Part shown: positions 24,146 through 33,163 of the stretch, one piece after another
How the letters are laid out: the number at the start of each line of letters is the position of its first letter
Numbering within the stretch: the first letter of the stretch is position 1
Origin: Curtobacterium sp. VKM Ac-1395
GTDB taxonomy: Bacteria; Actinomycetota; Actinomycetes; Actinomycetales; Microbacteriaceae
Length of the DNA stretch: 64,000 nucleotides
Reading direction: 5' to 3'
Assembly (NCBI RefSeq): GCF_015350975.1
Contig: NZ_JADKRX010000003.1
Location: forward strand, 479,278 to 543,277
Made by a program: the position numbers and the translations under genes
The notes under the pieces: generated by a model
Database searches by the model: none
Seen by the model: only the letters and a program-made list of their open reading frames with translations
Told to the model about the DNA's origin: nothing

Positions 24146-26623
24146 TCAGACCAGCGACCACCCCACGACGCGCGGCTCACCGAGCGCGACCTCGTGCACG
24201 GCCCCCGTGACGGCGACCGTCGCACGCTCCGTGGCGGAGCCGGGCACGTCGACAGCAGCCAGCCCGTCGCCCACCGCGACGATCCCACCGGAGTCGAGCG
24301 GGCCTCCAGGCCGGGACGCCGCCGCGTGGGACGCGACCCACACCTCGACGTCACCCGGCTCGACCACCTTCCGGAGGTGCCGGTCGGTGAAGGCGAACCG
24401 CTGCGCCGGGACGGCGAAGCGGACCCGCGCGGACTCCCCCGGGCCGAGCGCCACGCGGGCGTACCCGAGGAGCTGCACGACCGGGCGGGTGACGGTGGCG
24501 GCGAGGTCGTGGCCGTAGAGCTGGACGACGTCCTCCCCCGGGCGGGCGCCGGTGTTGCGGACGGTGACCTCGGCGGTGAAGGTGCCGTCGGTGGTGACGG
24601 CGGGGTCGACGACCAGGTCCTCGTGGACGAAGGTCGTGTACGTCAGGCCGAAGCCGAACGGGCGCACCGGTGTCGAGTCCGTGGCCGTGACGTCCGACGG
24701 ACCACCGAGCCGCGGGTGCAGGTACGTGTACGGCTGCGCGCCGGCGGACCGCGGGAGCGAGACCGGCAGGCGGCCGGACGGCTCGGCGACACCGGTGAGC
24801 AGGTCGGCGATCGCGAGACCGCCGCCCTCCCCCGGGAAGAACGCCTGCACGACGGCGGCGGGGCGTGCGCCCGGGCCGTCGAGCGCCCAGCCGATCGCGT
24901 ACGGCCGGCCGGTCAGGAGCACCAGGACCGTCGGGGTGCCGGTGGCGACGACGGCCTCGACCAGTTCGCGTTGGACGCCGGGCAGTTCGAGCGACTCGGA
25001 GTCGTTGCCCTCGCCGACGGTGCCGCGGCCGAACAGGCCCGCCTGGTCACCGACGACCAGGACGGCGACGTCGGAGGCGGTGGCGAGCGCGACGGCCTCG
25101 TCGAAGCCGGAGCGGTCGTCGCCGGTGACGGCGCAGCCGGGCGCGAGGGTGAGCTGCTGGACGTCCGCCCCGCCGCCCCGCCCCGCCAGCGCCGCCGGCA
25201 GCGCCTCGAGCACCGTCGGGATCGAGAAGCCCAGCGGCAGGTCGGGGTGCGTCGCGAGCACGTGGTTCGCGAACGAGTAGCACCCCTGCAGGGCCTCCGC
25301 GCGATGGGCGTTCGGGCCGATCACCGCGATCCGGTCGGCCGGCGCCTGCAGGGGCAGCACCCCGTCGTTCGCCAGGAGCACGAGCGAGCGGGCCGCGAGC
25401 CGTCGAGCCAGGTCCTGGTGCTCGACGGTGTCCAGGTCGACGCCGGTGGGGGCGTCGTCCTCGAACACGTCGGGGTCGAGCAGTCCGAGCCGCTCCTTCT
25501 GCCGGAGGACGCGCAGGACGGCCCGGTCGACCAGGGCCTCGTCGACCGCGCCGGTGCGGACGCGCTCGACGAGCGGCGCGAGGTACGCGTCGCCGGTGGG
25601 CAGCTCGACGTCGATGCCGGCCTCGAGCGCCATGGCCGCGGCGTCACCACGGTCGGTGGCGATGCCGTGCATGACCTCGAGGAACGCGACCGAGAAGTAG
25701 TCGGCGACGACGGTGCCGTCGAAGCCCAGGCGGTCACGGAGCAGGTCGGTGAGCAGGGCGCCGTTGGCTGCGACGGGCACGCCGTCGACCTCGGCGTACG
25801 AGTTCATCACCGAGCGGGCGCCGCCGTCGAGCAACGCCATCTCGAACGGGGGCAGGTAGACGTCGGCGACCTCGCGGGGTCCGGCGTGCACCGGCGCGTG
25901 GTTCCGACCGGCCTGCGAGGCCGAGTACCCGAGGAAGTGCTTCAGCGTCGCGTCGACGCCGGCGCTCTGCAGCCCCTTGACGTACGCGGTGCCGACGGTC
26001 CCGACCAGGTACGGGTCCTCGCCGATGCACTCGTCGACCCGGCCCCAGCGGGGGTCACGGATGACGTCGAGCACGGGCGCGAGGCCCTGGTGCACCCCGA
26101 GCTGCCGCATGGACCGGCCGATGACGGCGCCGACCTGCTCGACGAGCTCCGGGTCGAACGCGGCACCCCACGCGAGCGGGGTGGGGAACGTCGCGGCCTT
26201 CCACGCGGCGAGCCCGGTGAGGCACTCCTCGTGGACGAGCGCGGGGATCCCGAGTCGGGTCTCGCGCTTCAGGCGGCGCTGTTCGTCCCAGAGCCAGGCC
26301 GCCCGCTCGTCGGGTTCGACGGGGCGGGTGCCGTAGACGCGGGTGAACTGGCCGAGGCCGTCCCGCGTGACCTCGGCGAGCGTCGCCGTCGGCCCCTCGG
26401 GCGTGCCGCTGGTCATCTCGCCCTGCATCGGGGCGACGAGCCCGTTCTGGTCGAGCCAGTAGCCGACGAGCTGCGCCGTCTTCTCCTCGAGCGTCATGGC
26501 GGCGAGCAGGTCCTCGGCCCGGCGGGCGGGCGCGGTGGTCCCGGTGCCGCCGGTCCCGGCCGTGCCGCCGGCCTGGAGGCTCGGGGCCGCGTCCGTCAGG
26601 TTGGTCGCGTCCGTCGCGGTCAT
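24146..26623 (-). CDS. GH3 beta-glycosidase (beta-glucosidase/xylosidase type)
   Basis: An 825-residue cytoplasmic enzyme with the three-part GH3 build: N-terminal barrel (about 40-350; EECLTG, GEDPYL, KHF), alpha/beta sandwich (about 400-640) and C-terminal fibronectin-III-like domain (from about 690). The nucleophile aspartate lies in VVADYF (Asp308), where most members have SDW. The pattern in the first domain is closest to bacterial beta-xylosidases and broad beta-glucosidases. ATG 26623 overlaps the permease stop (ATGA), so it is coupled to the transporter and should split the imported sugar. The N-terminal 35 residues are Thr/Gly-rich and not a signal peptide. Confidence 0.9.
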   Translation of the reverse strand: MTATDATNLTDAAPSLQAGGTAGTGGTGTTAPARRAEDLLAAMTLEEKTAQLVGYWLDQNGLVAPMQGEMTSGTPEGPTATLAEVTRDGLGQFTRVYGTRPVEPDERAAWLWDEQRRLKRETRLGIPALVHEECLTGLAAWKAATFPTPLAWGAAFDPELVEQVGAVIGRSMRQLGVHQGLAPVLDVIRDPRWGRVDECIGEDPYLVGTVGTAYVKGLQSAGVDATLKHFLGYSASQAGRNHAPVHAGPREVADVYLPPFEMALLDGGARSVMNSYAEVDGVPVAANGALLTDLLRDRLGFDGTVVADYFSVAFLEVMHGIATDRGDAAAMALEAGIDVELPTGDAYLAPLVERVRTGAVDEALVDRAVLRVLRQKERLGLLDPDVFEDDAPTGVDLDTVEHQDLARRLAARSLVLLANDGVLPLQAPADRIAVIGPNAHRAEALQGCYSFANHVLATHPDLPLGFSIPTVLEALPAALAGRGGGADVQQLTLAPGCAVTGDDRSGFDEAVALATASDVAVLVVGDQAGLFGRGTVGEGNDSESLELPGVQRELVEAVVATGTPTVLVLLTGRPYAIGWALDGPGARPAAVVQAFFPGEGGGLAIADLLTGVAEPSGRLPVSLPRSAGAQPYTYLHPRLGGPSDVTATDSTPVRPFGFGLTYTTFVHEDLVVDPAVTTDGTFTAEVTVRNTGARPGEDVVQLYGHDLAATVTRPVVQLLGYARVALGPGESARVRFAVPAQRFAFTDRHLRKVVEPGDVEVWVASHAAASRPGGPLDSGGIVAVGDGLAAVDVPGSATERATVAVTGAVHEVALGEPRVVGWSLV

Positions 26624-27507
26624 CCCTTCACCGCACCCGTCAGGCCACCGACGATGCGGCGCTGGAACACCGCGAAGAACGCCAGCGCCGGGATCATCGA
26701 CAGCGAGGTGAACGCCAGGACCCTGGCCGTGTCCACGGAGTACTGCGACGAGAACGCCTGCACCCCGAGCGGCAGCGTGTAGGCCGACGCGTCGTTGAGG
26801 ATGAACAGCGGCAGGATGTAGCTGTTCCAGCTGCCGATGAACGCCAGGATGCCGGTCGTGACGACGCCGGGGAGCGACAGCGGCACGACCATGCGGAAGA
26901 AGAACCCGAGCCGGCTCGCCCCGTCGATCGAGGCCGCCTCCTCGAGCTCGTCCGGGATCGCCCGGAGGAACGGCACCAGGATGATGACGGTCGTCGGCAG
27001 GCCGAAGGCGATCTGGGGCAGGATCACGCCGGCCAGGCTGTTCGTGAGACCGAGGTCCTTCACGAGCAGGTAGAGCGGCGTGATCGCGACGGTGATCGGG
27101 AACATCAGGCCGGCGGCGAACAGCGAGTACAGCACGCCACGACCACGGAAGTGGTAGCGGGCCAGCACGAAGCTCACCATCAGGCCGAGCACGACGACAC
27201 CGATGGTGGTCGTGATGCCCGCGATCAGCGAGTTGCCGAGCTCCTGCCAGAACACGCCGCTGGAGAGCACGGCGCTGTAGTTGCCGAAGTTCCACGGTGC
27301 GGGCAGACCAGCCGGGCTCGACGTGATCTGCGCGTTGGTGCGGAAGCCGCCGAGCACGATGTACGCGACGGGGCCGACGCACACCGCGATGAACAGCAGC
27401 GCGATGAAGTACGTGCCGAGGTTCCGTTCGCGGCGGACCGGACCGGAGTCCCCACGCCCGCGGTCACGGCGACCCTTCGGCGCGATGATGGATGCGGTGG
27501 CGGTCAT
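26620..27507 (-). CDS. CUT1 sugar ABC transporter permease (MalG type)
   Basis: A 295-residue permease. ATG 27507 overlaps the stop of the MalF-type gene as ATGA. Six spans are visible, the first at about residues 33-52, and the EAA loop begins EAASIDGASRLGFF. It ends four bases inside the GH3 gene. The whole cluster (binding protein, two permeases, GH3) is therefore one translationally coupled unit. The sugar is not shown by the sequence; xylo- or gluco-oligosaccharides would fit the GH3 enzyme. Confidence 0.9.
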   Translation of the reverse strand: MTATASIIAPKGRRDRGRGDSGPVRRERNLGTYFIALLFIAVCVGPVAYIVLGGFRTNAQITSSPAGLPAPWNFGNYSAVLSSGVFWQELGNSLIAGITTTIGVVVLGLMVSFVLARYHFRGRGVLYSLFAAGLMFPITVAITPLYLLVKDLGLTNSLAGVILPQIAFGLPTTVIILVPFLRAIPDELEEAASIDGASRLGFFFRMVVPLSLPGVVTTGILAFIGSWNSYILPLFILNDASAYTLPLGVQAFSSQYSVDTARVLAFTSLSMIPALAFFAVFQRRIVGGLTGAVKG

Positions 27508-28532
27508 CGTGTGGCCTTCTCCGTGAGTGCGCCGGCGGTGTCGCGACGCAGGACGAACCGCTGGTAGACGAGTGCGATCACCAGCGAGATGAGGAAGATC
27601 ACCACGGCCACGGCGTTGCCGTACCCGTAGTTGCCGGAGTTGCGGCCGTTGGCGACCATGTACGTCGCCATCGTCGAGGTCCCCGCGGTCGAGGCGATGT
27701 ACTGGCCCCAGATGATGTAGACGAGGTCGAACAGCTGCAGCGACCCGATGATCGACAGGAACGCCCAGATGCGCAGCGTCGGGCCGAGGAGCGGCAGCGT
27801 GATGCGCCGCTGGATCTGCCAGTAGCCGGCACCGTCGAGCTGTGCGGCCTCGAACAGCTCCTCGGGGATGCTCTGCAGGCCGGCCAGGAACAGGATGACC
27901 GCGAAGCCGATGTACTTCCACGAGATGATCGCCAGGAGCGTCCAGATCGCGATGTCCGGGTTCGACAGCCAGTCGTTGCGGAGGCCACCGAGACCGAGCG
28001 TCTGCAGGAGGTCGTTCACGGCCCCGCTGCTCGAGAGCATCAGGCTCCACCCGGTGCCGACGATCACCTCGGAGATGACGTACGGCACGAAGATGAGCAC
28101 GCGGATGAGCCCACGGCCCCGGATGCGCTGGTTCAGCAGCAGCGCCAGGATGATCGCGATCGGCCCCTGCACGAGCAGCGACCCGATGACGATGAACAGG
28201 TTGTGCCACAGCACGCCCCGGAAGTCGGGGTCGGTGAAGATGATCTTGTAGTTGTCGAACCCGACGAAGTCCGTCGGGGTGCCGTAGCCCTGCCACTTGT
28301 AGAAGCCGTAGTAGGCGGCCAGGGCGACCGGCAGGATGACGAAGCCGACGAACATGATCGTCGCCGGACCGGCGAGCAGGGCGATCTCGACCCGCTTGCG
28401 GACGTCGGCGACGGGGCGCTTCCGGGACCGGCCGGCCGGGGCCGACGGCTGTGCGCCGTCGGCCCCGGTGGTGCGTCCCGCGTCCGCCCGCTCACCGGAG
28501 CGGGGAGGACGAGGTGCGACAGAGGTGGCCAT
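27504..28532 (-). CDS. CUT1 sugar ABC transporter permease (MalF type)
   Basis: A 342-residue permease with ATG at 28532. The first 45 residues form a Pro/Arg/Ala-rich cytoplasmic tail. The first span begins near IALLAGPATIMFVGFVILPV. The EAA loop reads EAAQLDGAGYWQIQ. It starts 8 bases after the binding-protein stop and overlaps the next permease by 4. Order and overlap are typical for CUT1 operons in actinobacteria. Confidence 0.9.
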   Translation of the reverse strand: MATSVAPRPPRSGERADAGRTTGADGAQPSAPAGRSRKRPVADVRKRVEIALLAGPATIMFVGFVILPVALAAYYGFYKWQGYGTPTDFVGFDNYKIIFTDPDFRGVLWHNLFIVIGSLLVQGPIAIILALLLNQRIRGRGLIRVLIFVPYVISEVIVGTGWSLMLSSSGAVNDLLQTLGLGGLRNDWLSNPDIAIWTLLAIISWKYIGFAVILFLAGLQSIPEELFEAAQLDGAGYWQIQRRITLPLLGPTLRIWAFLSIIGSLQLFDLVYIIWGQYIASTAGTSTMATYMVANGRNSGNYGYGNAVAVVIFLISLVIALVYQRFVLRRDTAGALTEKATR

Positions 28533-28540
28533 GGGTCGGG

Positions 28541-29836
28541 TCAGCCCTTCGCCGCGGCCTGGTTGACGGTCTTGACGATGTCGTTGACCGAGCCCTTGCC
28601 GGCGAGCAGGTCGACGACGCTGGTGTTCAGCGCGTTGCCGACGTTCTGGCCGTACAGGGTGTCCAGGTAGTTCGACACGAACGGCGCCTTGTTGTAGGCC
28701 GCGAGGACGGACTTCAGGTACGGCTCGGTGACGACGGACTGGGCCGACTCGTTCGCCGGGATCGCGTTGAAGGCCTTGTAGTACTCCTGCTGCACGGTCT
28801 TCTCGGTCATGTAGTTGAGGAACTGCGTGCACGGGCCCTTCGGCGCCTTGGCGGAGCAGGAGTACCCGTCGACCGCACCCATCATCGAACCGGGCTCACC
28901 CTTGCCGCCGGACACCTCCGGGAAGGGGAAGAAGCCGAGGTCGGCGAGGGGCTTGGCGTCGGGGGTGAGCGAGGAGATCACGCCCGGGTCCCACGCACCC
29001 ATGAGCTCCATGGCGGCCTTGTGGTTCGCGACCAGGCCGGCCGAGCTGCCGGCACCCTGCTGGGCGGCGGTGGTCAGGTAGCCGTCGTTGAAGGGCTTGG
29101 TGTCGAAGAACGTCTTGGTGTCCTGACCGGCCTGCTTCCAGCAGCTGTCCGTGAACTTGAGGTCCTTCGCGGCACCGTTCAGCGTCTTCTCGCTGCAGGC
29201 GCGCAGCGCGAAGTTGTAGTACCAGTGCGCTGCGGGCCAGGCGTCCTTGGCGCCGACGGCCACCGGCTGGATGTCGGCGTCCTTGAGCTTCTGGATGTCC
29301 GCGTTCAGCTCGTCCATCGTCGTGGGCGTGCCCTCGATGCCGGCCTGCTTGAAGAGGTCCTGGCTGTACCAGATGCCCTCGGGGTTCACGTCGACCGGCA
29401 TCGCGTAGGTCTTGCCGTCGAGCTCGTAGCCCTTGAAGGCACCGGCGCTGACCTCGGTCTTGGCGTTCTTGCCGATGGAGCTGGTGATGTCCATGAGCTG
29501 GCCGGCCTGGGCCATGGCGTTCATCTTGCCGCCGCCGCGCTGCAGGAACACGTCGGGAGCGGAACCGGAGTTCAGCGCCGTCTGGAGCTTGCCGTCCAGG
29601 TCCTCGTTCTGGATCGCCTGGATCTTGATCGTGACCTTCGGGTGGGCCTGCTCGAAGTCCTTGACGGTCTTCTCCCAGAAGGCCTTGCCCGGACCGGTGG
29701 TCGAGTTGTGCCAGAAGGTCATCGAGACCTTGCCGTCACCGCTCGATGCGTCACTGCCCGCGGAACAGCCTGCGGCCGTCAGTGCGGTGGCCCCGATCAG
29801 CGCGATGGCTGCCGCGGCTCGGATCTTCCTCGTCAT
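28541..29836 (-). CDS. CUT1 solute-binding lipoprotein
   Basis: A 431-residue sugar-binding protein. ATG 29836 has a GAGGAG ribosome binding site and gives a lipoprotein signal (MTRKIRAAAAIALIGATALT, lipobox AAGC). The mature domain begins with VSMTFWHNSTTGPG, the usual first strand and turn of SBP family 1. Four Cys residues in the mature part could form two disulfides (RACSEK, DSCWKQ, YSCSAK, GPCTQF), which is more than in the other three binding proteins here. It is first in its operon, divergent from a LacI gene. Confidence 0.9.
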   Translation of the reverse strand: MTRKIRAAAAIALIGATALTAAGCSAGSDASSGDGKVSMTFWHNSTTGPGKAFWEKTVKDFEQAHPKVTIKIQAIQNEDLDGKLQTALNSGSAPDVFLQRGGGKMNAMAQAGQLMDITSSIGKNAKTEVSAGAFKGYELDGKTYAMPVDVNPEGIWYSQDLFKQAGIEGTPTTMDELNADIQKLKDADIQPVAVGAKDAWPAAHWYYNFALRACSEKTLNGAAKDLKFTDSCWKQAGQDTKTFFDTKPFNDGYLTTAAQQGAGSSAGLVANHKAAMELMGAWDPGVISSLTPDAKPLADLGFFPFPEVSGGKGEPGSMMGAVDGYSCSAKAPKGPCTQFLNYMTEKTVQQEYYKAFNAIPANESAQSVVTEPYLKSVLAAYNKAPFVSNYLDTLYGQNVGNALNTSVVDLLAGKGSVNDIVKTVNQAAAKG

Positions 29837-29917
29837 CGTGGAACTCCTCGGTGTCGTCGTTGACATGCGCGACATCGACTGCCGCTGCGACAGAGCGTGC
29901 CAGGCGCTCCACTGGCT

Positions 29918-29939
29918 TGTCAATCGATATCGATAACGT
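29918..29939. promoter_or_regulatory. LacI operator with overlapping TTGACA element
   Basis: The palindrome ATCGATATCGAT (29923-29934) lies between the divergent binding-protein and LacI genes. On the minus strand TTGACA (29918-29923) touches it, and this could be the -35 of the binding-protein promoter. A good -10 could not be placed. The self-complementary core is of the size bound by a LacI dimer. Confidence 0.55.
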
Positions 29940-29995
29940 TTTCTTTACCAACGCCGACACCCCCGCCAGACGGCGCACACCGGTACGGTGAGCAC

Positions 29996-31048
29996 ATGGA
30001 GACCGCTGTCGGTGCGCAGCGCGGCCATGACCGCGTGACGATCGGCGACGTCGCGCGCGCCGCCGGGGTGTCCATCCCGACGGTGTCGAAGGTGATCAAC
30101 AACCGCGACGGCGTGGCCTCGGCGACGATGCTCCGCGTGCAGGAGGTCGTCGAGCGTCTCGGCTACGAGACCTCGCTCGTCGCCAGGAGCCTCCGCAGTT
30201 CCCGTACCGGCGTCATCGGGATCCTGGTCCCCGAGTTCGAGCCGTTCTCCACCGAGCTGCTCCGTGGCGTCTCGAGCGCGGCGATCGGCACCGGGTACGA
30301 GCTGCTCGCCTACGCCGGCCTCGTGACCGGGTCGAGCCAGCCCGGGTGGGAACGCCGCTCGCTCTCCCGGCTCTCCGGCACGCTCATCGACGGCGCCATC
30401 GTCGTGACGCCGAGCACGGCGCTGTCGAGCTCGTCCATCCCCGTCGTCGCGATCGACCCGCACACCGGCCCCGAGGGCCACGCCACGGTCGACACCGACA
30501 ACGCCGGCGGTGCCAGGAGCGCGGTCGAACACCTGCTCGCCCTCGGCCACACCCGGATCGCCCACATCCACGGCCGTGCGGACCTGGCGTCGGCACAGCT
30601 CCGCGAGACCGGGTACCGCGAGGCCCTCGCCGCCGCCGGGATCCCGATCGACGAGGACCTCGTCCGCGCCGGTGACTACCAGGAGGACCAGGCCACGGCC
30701 GTCGCCTGCGAGCTGCTCACCGCGCCGGACCGCCCCACCGCCGTGTTCGCCGCGAACGACTCCTCCGCGATGGGCGTCCTGCGCGCCGCCGCGGACCTCG
30801 GGCTCCGTGTCCCGGAGGAGCTCTCGGTGATCGGGTTCGACGACGTGCCCCAGGCCTCGATGACCTCGCCGCCGCTCACCACCGTCGCCCAGCCCCTGGC
30901 CGAGCTCGGCGCCGCGGCGGTCGACATGCTGCTCGCGATGCTCCGCGGCGAACCGGGCCCCGACCACGTGCGGATGACGACGAGCCTCCGCGTGCGGCGG
31001 AGCACCGGGCCGGTCCCGACCGAGGTACGGCGGGTCGACGCCGCCTGA
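29996..31048 (+). CDS. LacI-family repressor of the third sugar operon
   Basis: A 350-residue LacI protein. The helix-turn-helix is at about residues 15-36 (VTIGDVARAAGVSIPTVSKV), after a short N-terminal arm. The sensor domain has the usual end motif VIGFDDVPQA. The start was set at ATG 29996 because it places the DNA-binding domain near the N-terminus; upstream open frame is not protein-like. It is divergent from the binding-protein gene, with an ATCGATATCGAT palindrome in the gap, and so is the likely sugar-responsive repressor of the transporter and GH3 genes. Confidence 0.9.
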   Translation: METAVGAQRGHDRVTIGDVARAAGVSIPTVSKVINNRDGVASATMLRVQEVVERLGYETSLVARSLRSSRTGVIGILVPEFEPFSTELLRGVSSAAIGTGYELLAYAGLVTGSSQPGWERRSLSRLSGTLIDGAIVVTPSTALSSSSIPVVAIDPHTGPEGHATVDTDNAGGARSAVEHLLALGHTRIAHIHGRADLASAQLRETGYREALAAAGIPIDEDLVRAGDYQEDQATAVACELLTAPDRPTAVFAANDSSAMGVLRAAADLGLRVPEELSVIGFDDVPQASMTSPPLTTVAQPLAELGAAAVDMLLAMLRGEPGPDHVRMTTSLRVRRSTGPVPTEVRRVDAA

Positions 31049-31056
31049 CGGCGCCC

Positions 31057-32049
31057 TCAGCGTCGCAGCGTCTGCTTCGGGTACTCGCCGAACCGCTCGT
31101 AGTACGCGGCCGAGAACCGGCCGAGATGCGCGAACCCCCAGCGCCGTGCGACGTCACCGACGGTCACCGACTGCGGGTCCTGCTCGAGGAGGTCGTCACG
31201 CACGCGCTCGAGCCGCACCTCGCGCAGGTAGGTCAGGGGCGAGACGCCGAGCACCCGCGCGAAGGACTCCTGGACGCTCCGCACGCTGAGCTCCCCGACG
31301 GTGGCGAGGTCGCCGACCGTCACGGGCTCGCGGACGTGGGCGTGCACGTACTCGACCATCGCGCGCAGCCGGGCGTTCCTCGGCAGCGACAGCTCAGCGG
31401 GCAGGGCCTCCGAGCGCGGCGGGTACAACCCGAGGAAGGCCTCCGCCGCCGCACGCTTCGCGATCCCCCAGGCCCGGGACTCGACCCCGTCGCGGAGCGC
31501 CCGCGACAGGCTGACGAGCGCGTCCCCCCACCGGCCGAGCGCGCTCGCGTCGGGCGCCCGGTGGTGGTCGAACCGCAGGGGCGACTCACCGACGTCGTAG
31601 TGGTCGACGGCGACGTCGTGGACCATCGCGCGGGACAGGTGGACCAGGCGCTGGTCGGAGTCGTTGCCGATCACGACGAAGGCCTGCTCCGTCGGGTAGA
31701 GCGTGGGGGCGTCACGGCGGGAGTCGACGCGCTCCCCGTCGAGGTCGACGACCACGGACCCCGCGGTCACCCACTGCACGACGTAGTCGTCCCCGGGGTC
31801 GACGACGCCACGGACGAAGCCCTGCACGCGGGAGCGGCGGATCGTCACCTCGCTGTCGCCGATCGCCGTGTAGCGGTAGGAGTAGTCGGCACCGGTGCGG
31901 CGCGACGTCCACTGACGACCTGCACCGACGGCGGTCAGGTCACGGACGGCCGACTCGGGGTCGCGTCCGGTGACCTCGATGCGGATCAGGTCGACCGACG
32001 CGGACGAACCGTCGTTCGGGGCATCGGGCATCAGCGCACCGCCCGCCAC
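31057..32049 (-). CDS. AraC-family transcriptional regulator
   Basis: A 330-residue regulator with a C-terminal AraC domain (about residues 225-328; VTVGDLATVGELSVRSVQES and VARRWGFAHLGRFSAAYYER) and an N-terminal sensor domain of the AraC_binding_2 type. GTG 32049 is used here; ATG 32031 is an equally possible start and neither has a strong ribosome binding site. It converges on the LacI gene with only 8 bases between the stops and is divergent from a MarR gene. Its target is not evident. Confidence 0.85.
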   Translation of the reverse strand: MAGGALMPDAPNDGSSASVDLIRIEVTGRDPESAVRDLTAVGAGRQWTSRRTGADYSYRYTAIGDSEVTIRRSRVQGFVRGVVDPGDDYVVQWVTAGSVVVDLDGERVDSRRDAPTLYPTEQAFVVIGNDSDQRLVHLSRAMVHDVAVDHYDVGESPLRFDHHRAPDASALGRWGDALVSLSRALRDGVESRAWGIAKRAAAEAFLGLYPPRSEALPAELSLPRNARLRAMVEYVHAHVREPVTVGDLATVGELSVRSVQESFARVLGVSPLTYLREVRLERVRDDLLEQDPQSVTVGDVARRWGFAHLGRFSAAYYERFGEYPKQTLRR

Positions 32050-32153
32050 GCCGGGGTGCTGCCTGTGACGCTCTCCTCGCTATCTGGATACGCTGTTGCC
32101 CTGACCTGGGCGTAACGTGACGCGCAGCCGAGACGCACGGAGGAGGCGACGGG

Positions 32154-32612
32154 GTGACGGCCAGCGACCTGGAGCTCGACCTCGACGCCGCGCTCACGCG
32201 ACTCGACGCCTCGATGGCTGCCCTGCGCAACCGGCTCCGCGAGCACCTGGGCATCGCGGGCGTCGACCTCACCGTCGTGCAGTTCGTGTCCCGCGCCGAG
32301 TCCGGCGGACGACCCGTTCGCGTGAAGGACCTGTCCTCGCACCTCGGCATCACCGGGCCGGCGGTCACCAGCGCGGTCGACCGCCTGGAGCGGTCGGGTC
32401 ACCTGTTGCGCCGCCCGAACCCCGACGACGGACGGAGCCGCCTGATCGAGCTCACGGACACCAGCCGGGAGCAGTACCACGCCGCGATGGACAGCACGAA
32501 CGAGCACCTGCACGAGCTGATGTCCTCCTTCTCCGATCGCGACAAGGCCCGGTTCGTCCGCATCATCGACCGTGTGGTCCGGGCGCTCGACGGCGGGGCC
32601 CCGAGCCCCTGA
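32154..32612 (+). CDS. MarR-family regulator
   Basis: A 152-residue MarR protein. The DNA-binding helices include VKDLSSHLGITGPAVTSAVD at about residues 60-79 and the wing is PNPDDGRSRLIE. It starts at GTG 32154 with GGAGG 8 bases upstream. It is divergent from the AraC gene with 104 bases between; I found no perfect palindrome there. The C-terminal helix is Arg/Asp-rich. Targets could include the AraC gene or the small gene downstream, but nothing shows this directly. Confidence 0.87.
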   Translation: MTASDLELDLDAALTRLDASMAALRNRLREHLGIAGVDLTVVQFVSRAESGGRPVRVKDLSSHLGITGPAVTSAVDRLERSGHLLRRPNPDDGRSRLIELTDTSREQYHAAMDSTNEHLHELMSSFSDRDKARFVRIIDRVVRALDGGAPSP

Positions 32613-32768
32613 ACGGCAGATTAGAGGGGGCGCGACGAACCTTCGGGTTCATTGTCCGCGGAGCGCAGTTGGATAAGTCTTCTACCTAAATCCGGTCATC
32701 GCAAGAGGCTCGGTCGTAGCGTCTGACCCGGTGGGAACACCTGGGGACGGATCAGGACGGAGGACGCT

Positions 32769-32918
32769 GTGAGCAACTACGACACCGAGCCGGGCATCGA
32801 CCCGGTCCGCATCACCACCTTCCGGAGGATGCGACGCAAGTGGAAGTTCGGGGAACAGCCGACCGAGGACCAGACGGTCTTCGACGACCTGTTCACCGAC
32901 ACGGCGCGCCAGCGCTGA
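32769..32918 (+). CDS. Small 49-residue protein of unknown function
   Basis: A short open frame beginning GTG 32769 and ending TGA 32918. A GGAGGA ribosome binding site lies 5 bases upstream, and a 19-bp-stem hairpin begins 11 bases after the stop, so it has its own start and end signals. The product reads VSNYDTEPGIDPVRITTFRR, then a very basic part (MRRKWKFGEQ) and an acidic tail (EDQTVFDDLFTD). Third-base G/C use is as high as in neighbouring genes. It has no signal peptide or membrane span. I do not recognise it; the charge pattern suggests binding to a nucleic acid or protein partner. Confidence 0.7.
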   Translation: MSNYDTEPGIDPVRITTFRRMRRKWKFGEQPTEDQTVFDDLFTDTARQR

Positions 32919-32928
32919 CGCTGCACAC

Positions 32929-32973
32929 ACGAGAGCGGCGCGACGTCCCCCGAAGACGTCGCGCCGCTCTCGT
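32929..32973 (+). terminator. Terminator-like hairpin of the small gene
   Basis: Perfect 19-base arms (ACGAGAGCGGCGCGACGTC and its complement) with a 7-base loop start 10 bases after the stop of the 49-residue protein. It differs from the ACGGGAGGC family. Confidence 0.8.
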
Positions 32974-33006
32974 GCGTGGTGAGTTGATCCCCACGTAGAG
33001 GGTCGA

Positions 33007-33049
33007 ATCGCGCGTTGGTGGTCGGATCTTCCGACCACCAACGCGCGAT
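33007..33049. repeat. ATCGCGCG palindrome, copy 1
   Basis: A perfect 20-base stem (ATCGCGCGTTGGTGGTCGGA and its complement) with a 3-base loop. Two relatives lie at 44123 and 47332. All three are in intergenic DNA within about 110 bases of an ACGGGAGGC hairpin. Confidence 0.8.
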
Positions 33050-33092
33050 CCCCCTTGCATCGCGAGTGCGATGGGTGCGAACGCGCACCGCG

Positions 33093-33138
33093 CCGGACGG
33101 GAGGCTCGTGCCGGCCTGGCACCGAGCCTCCCGTCCGG
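33093..33138. terminator. Terminator-like hairpin (ACGGGAGGC family, copy 3)
   Basis: Near-perfect stem starting CCGGACGGGAGGCTCG with a one-base bulge, located 26 bases downstream of the convergent LacI gene end. It would stop transcription of that LacI gene. Confidence 0.7.
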
Positions 33139-33163
33139 TGGGTACGGGCTCCGGCAGCGCGGG

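Noticed and set aside
23459-26782. An 1107-codon plus-strand frame opposite the GH3 gene
   Set aside because: It mirrors the GH3 and acidic-protein genes in another frame, has an Arg/Asp/Val composition typical of shadows, and no recognisable motif.
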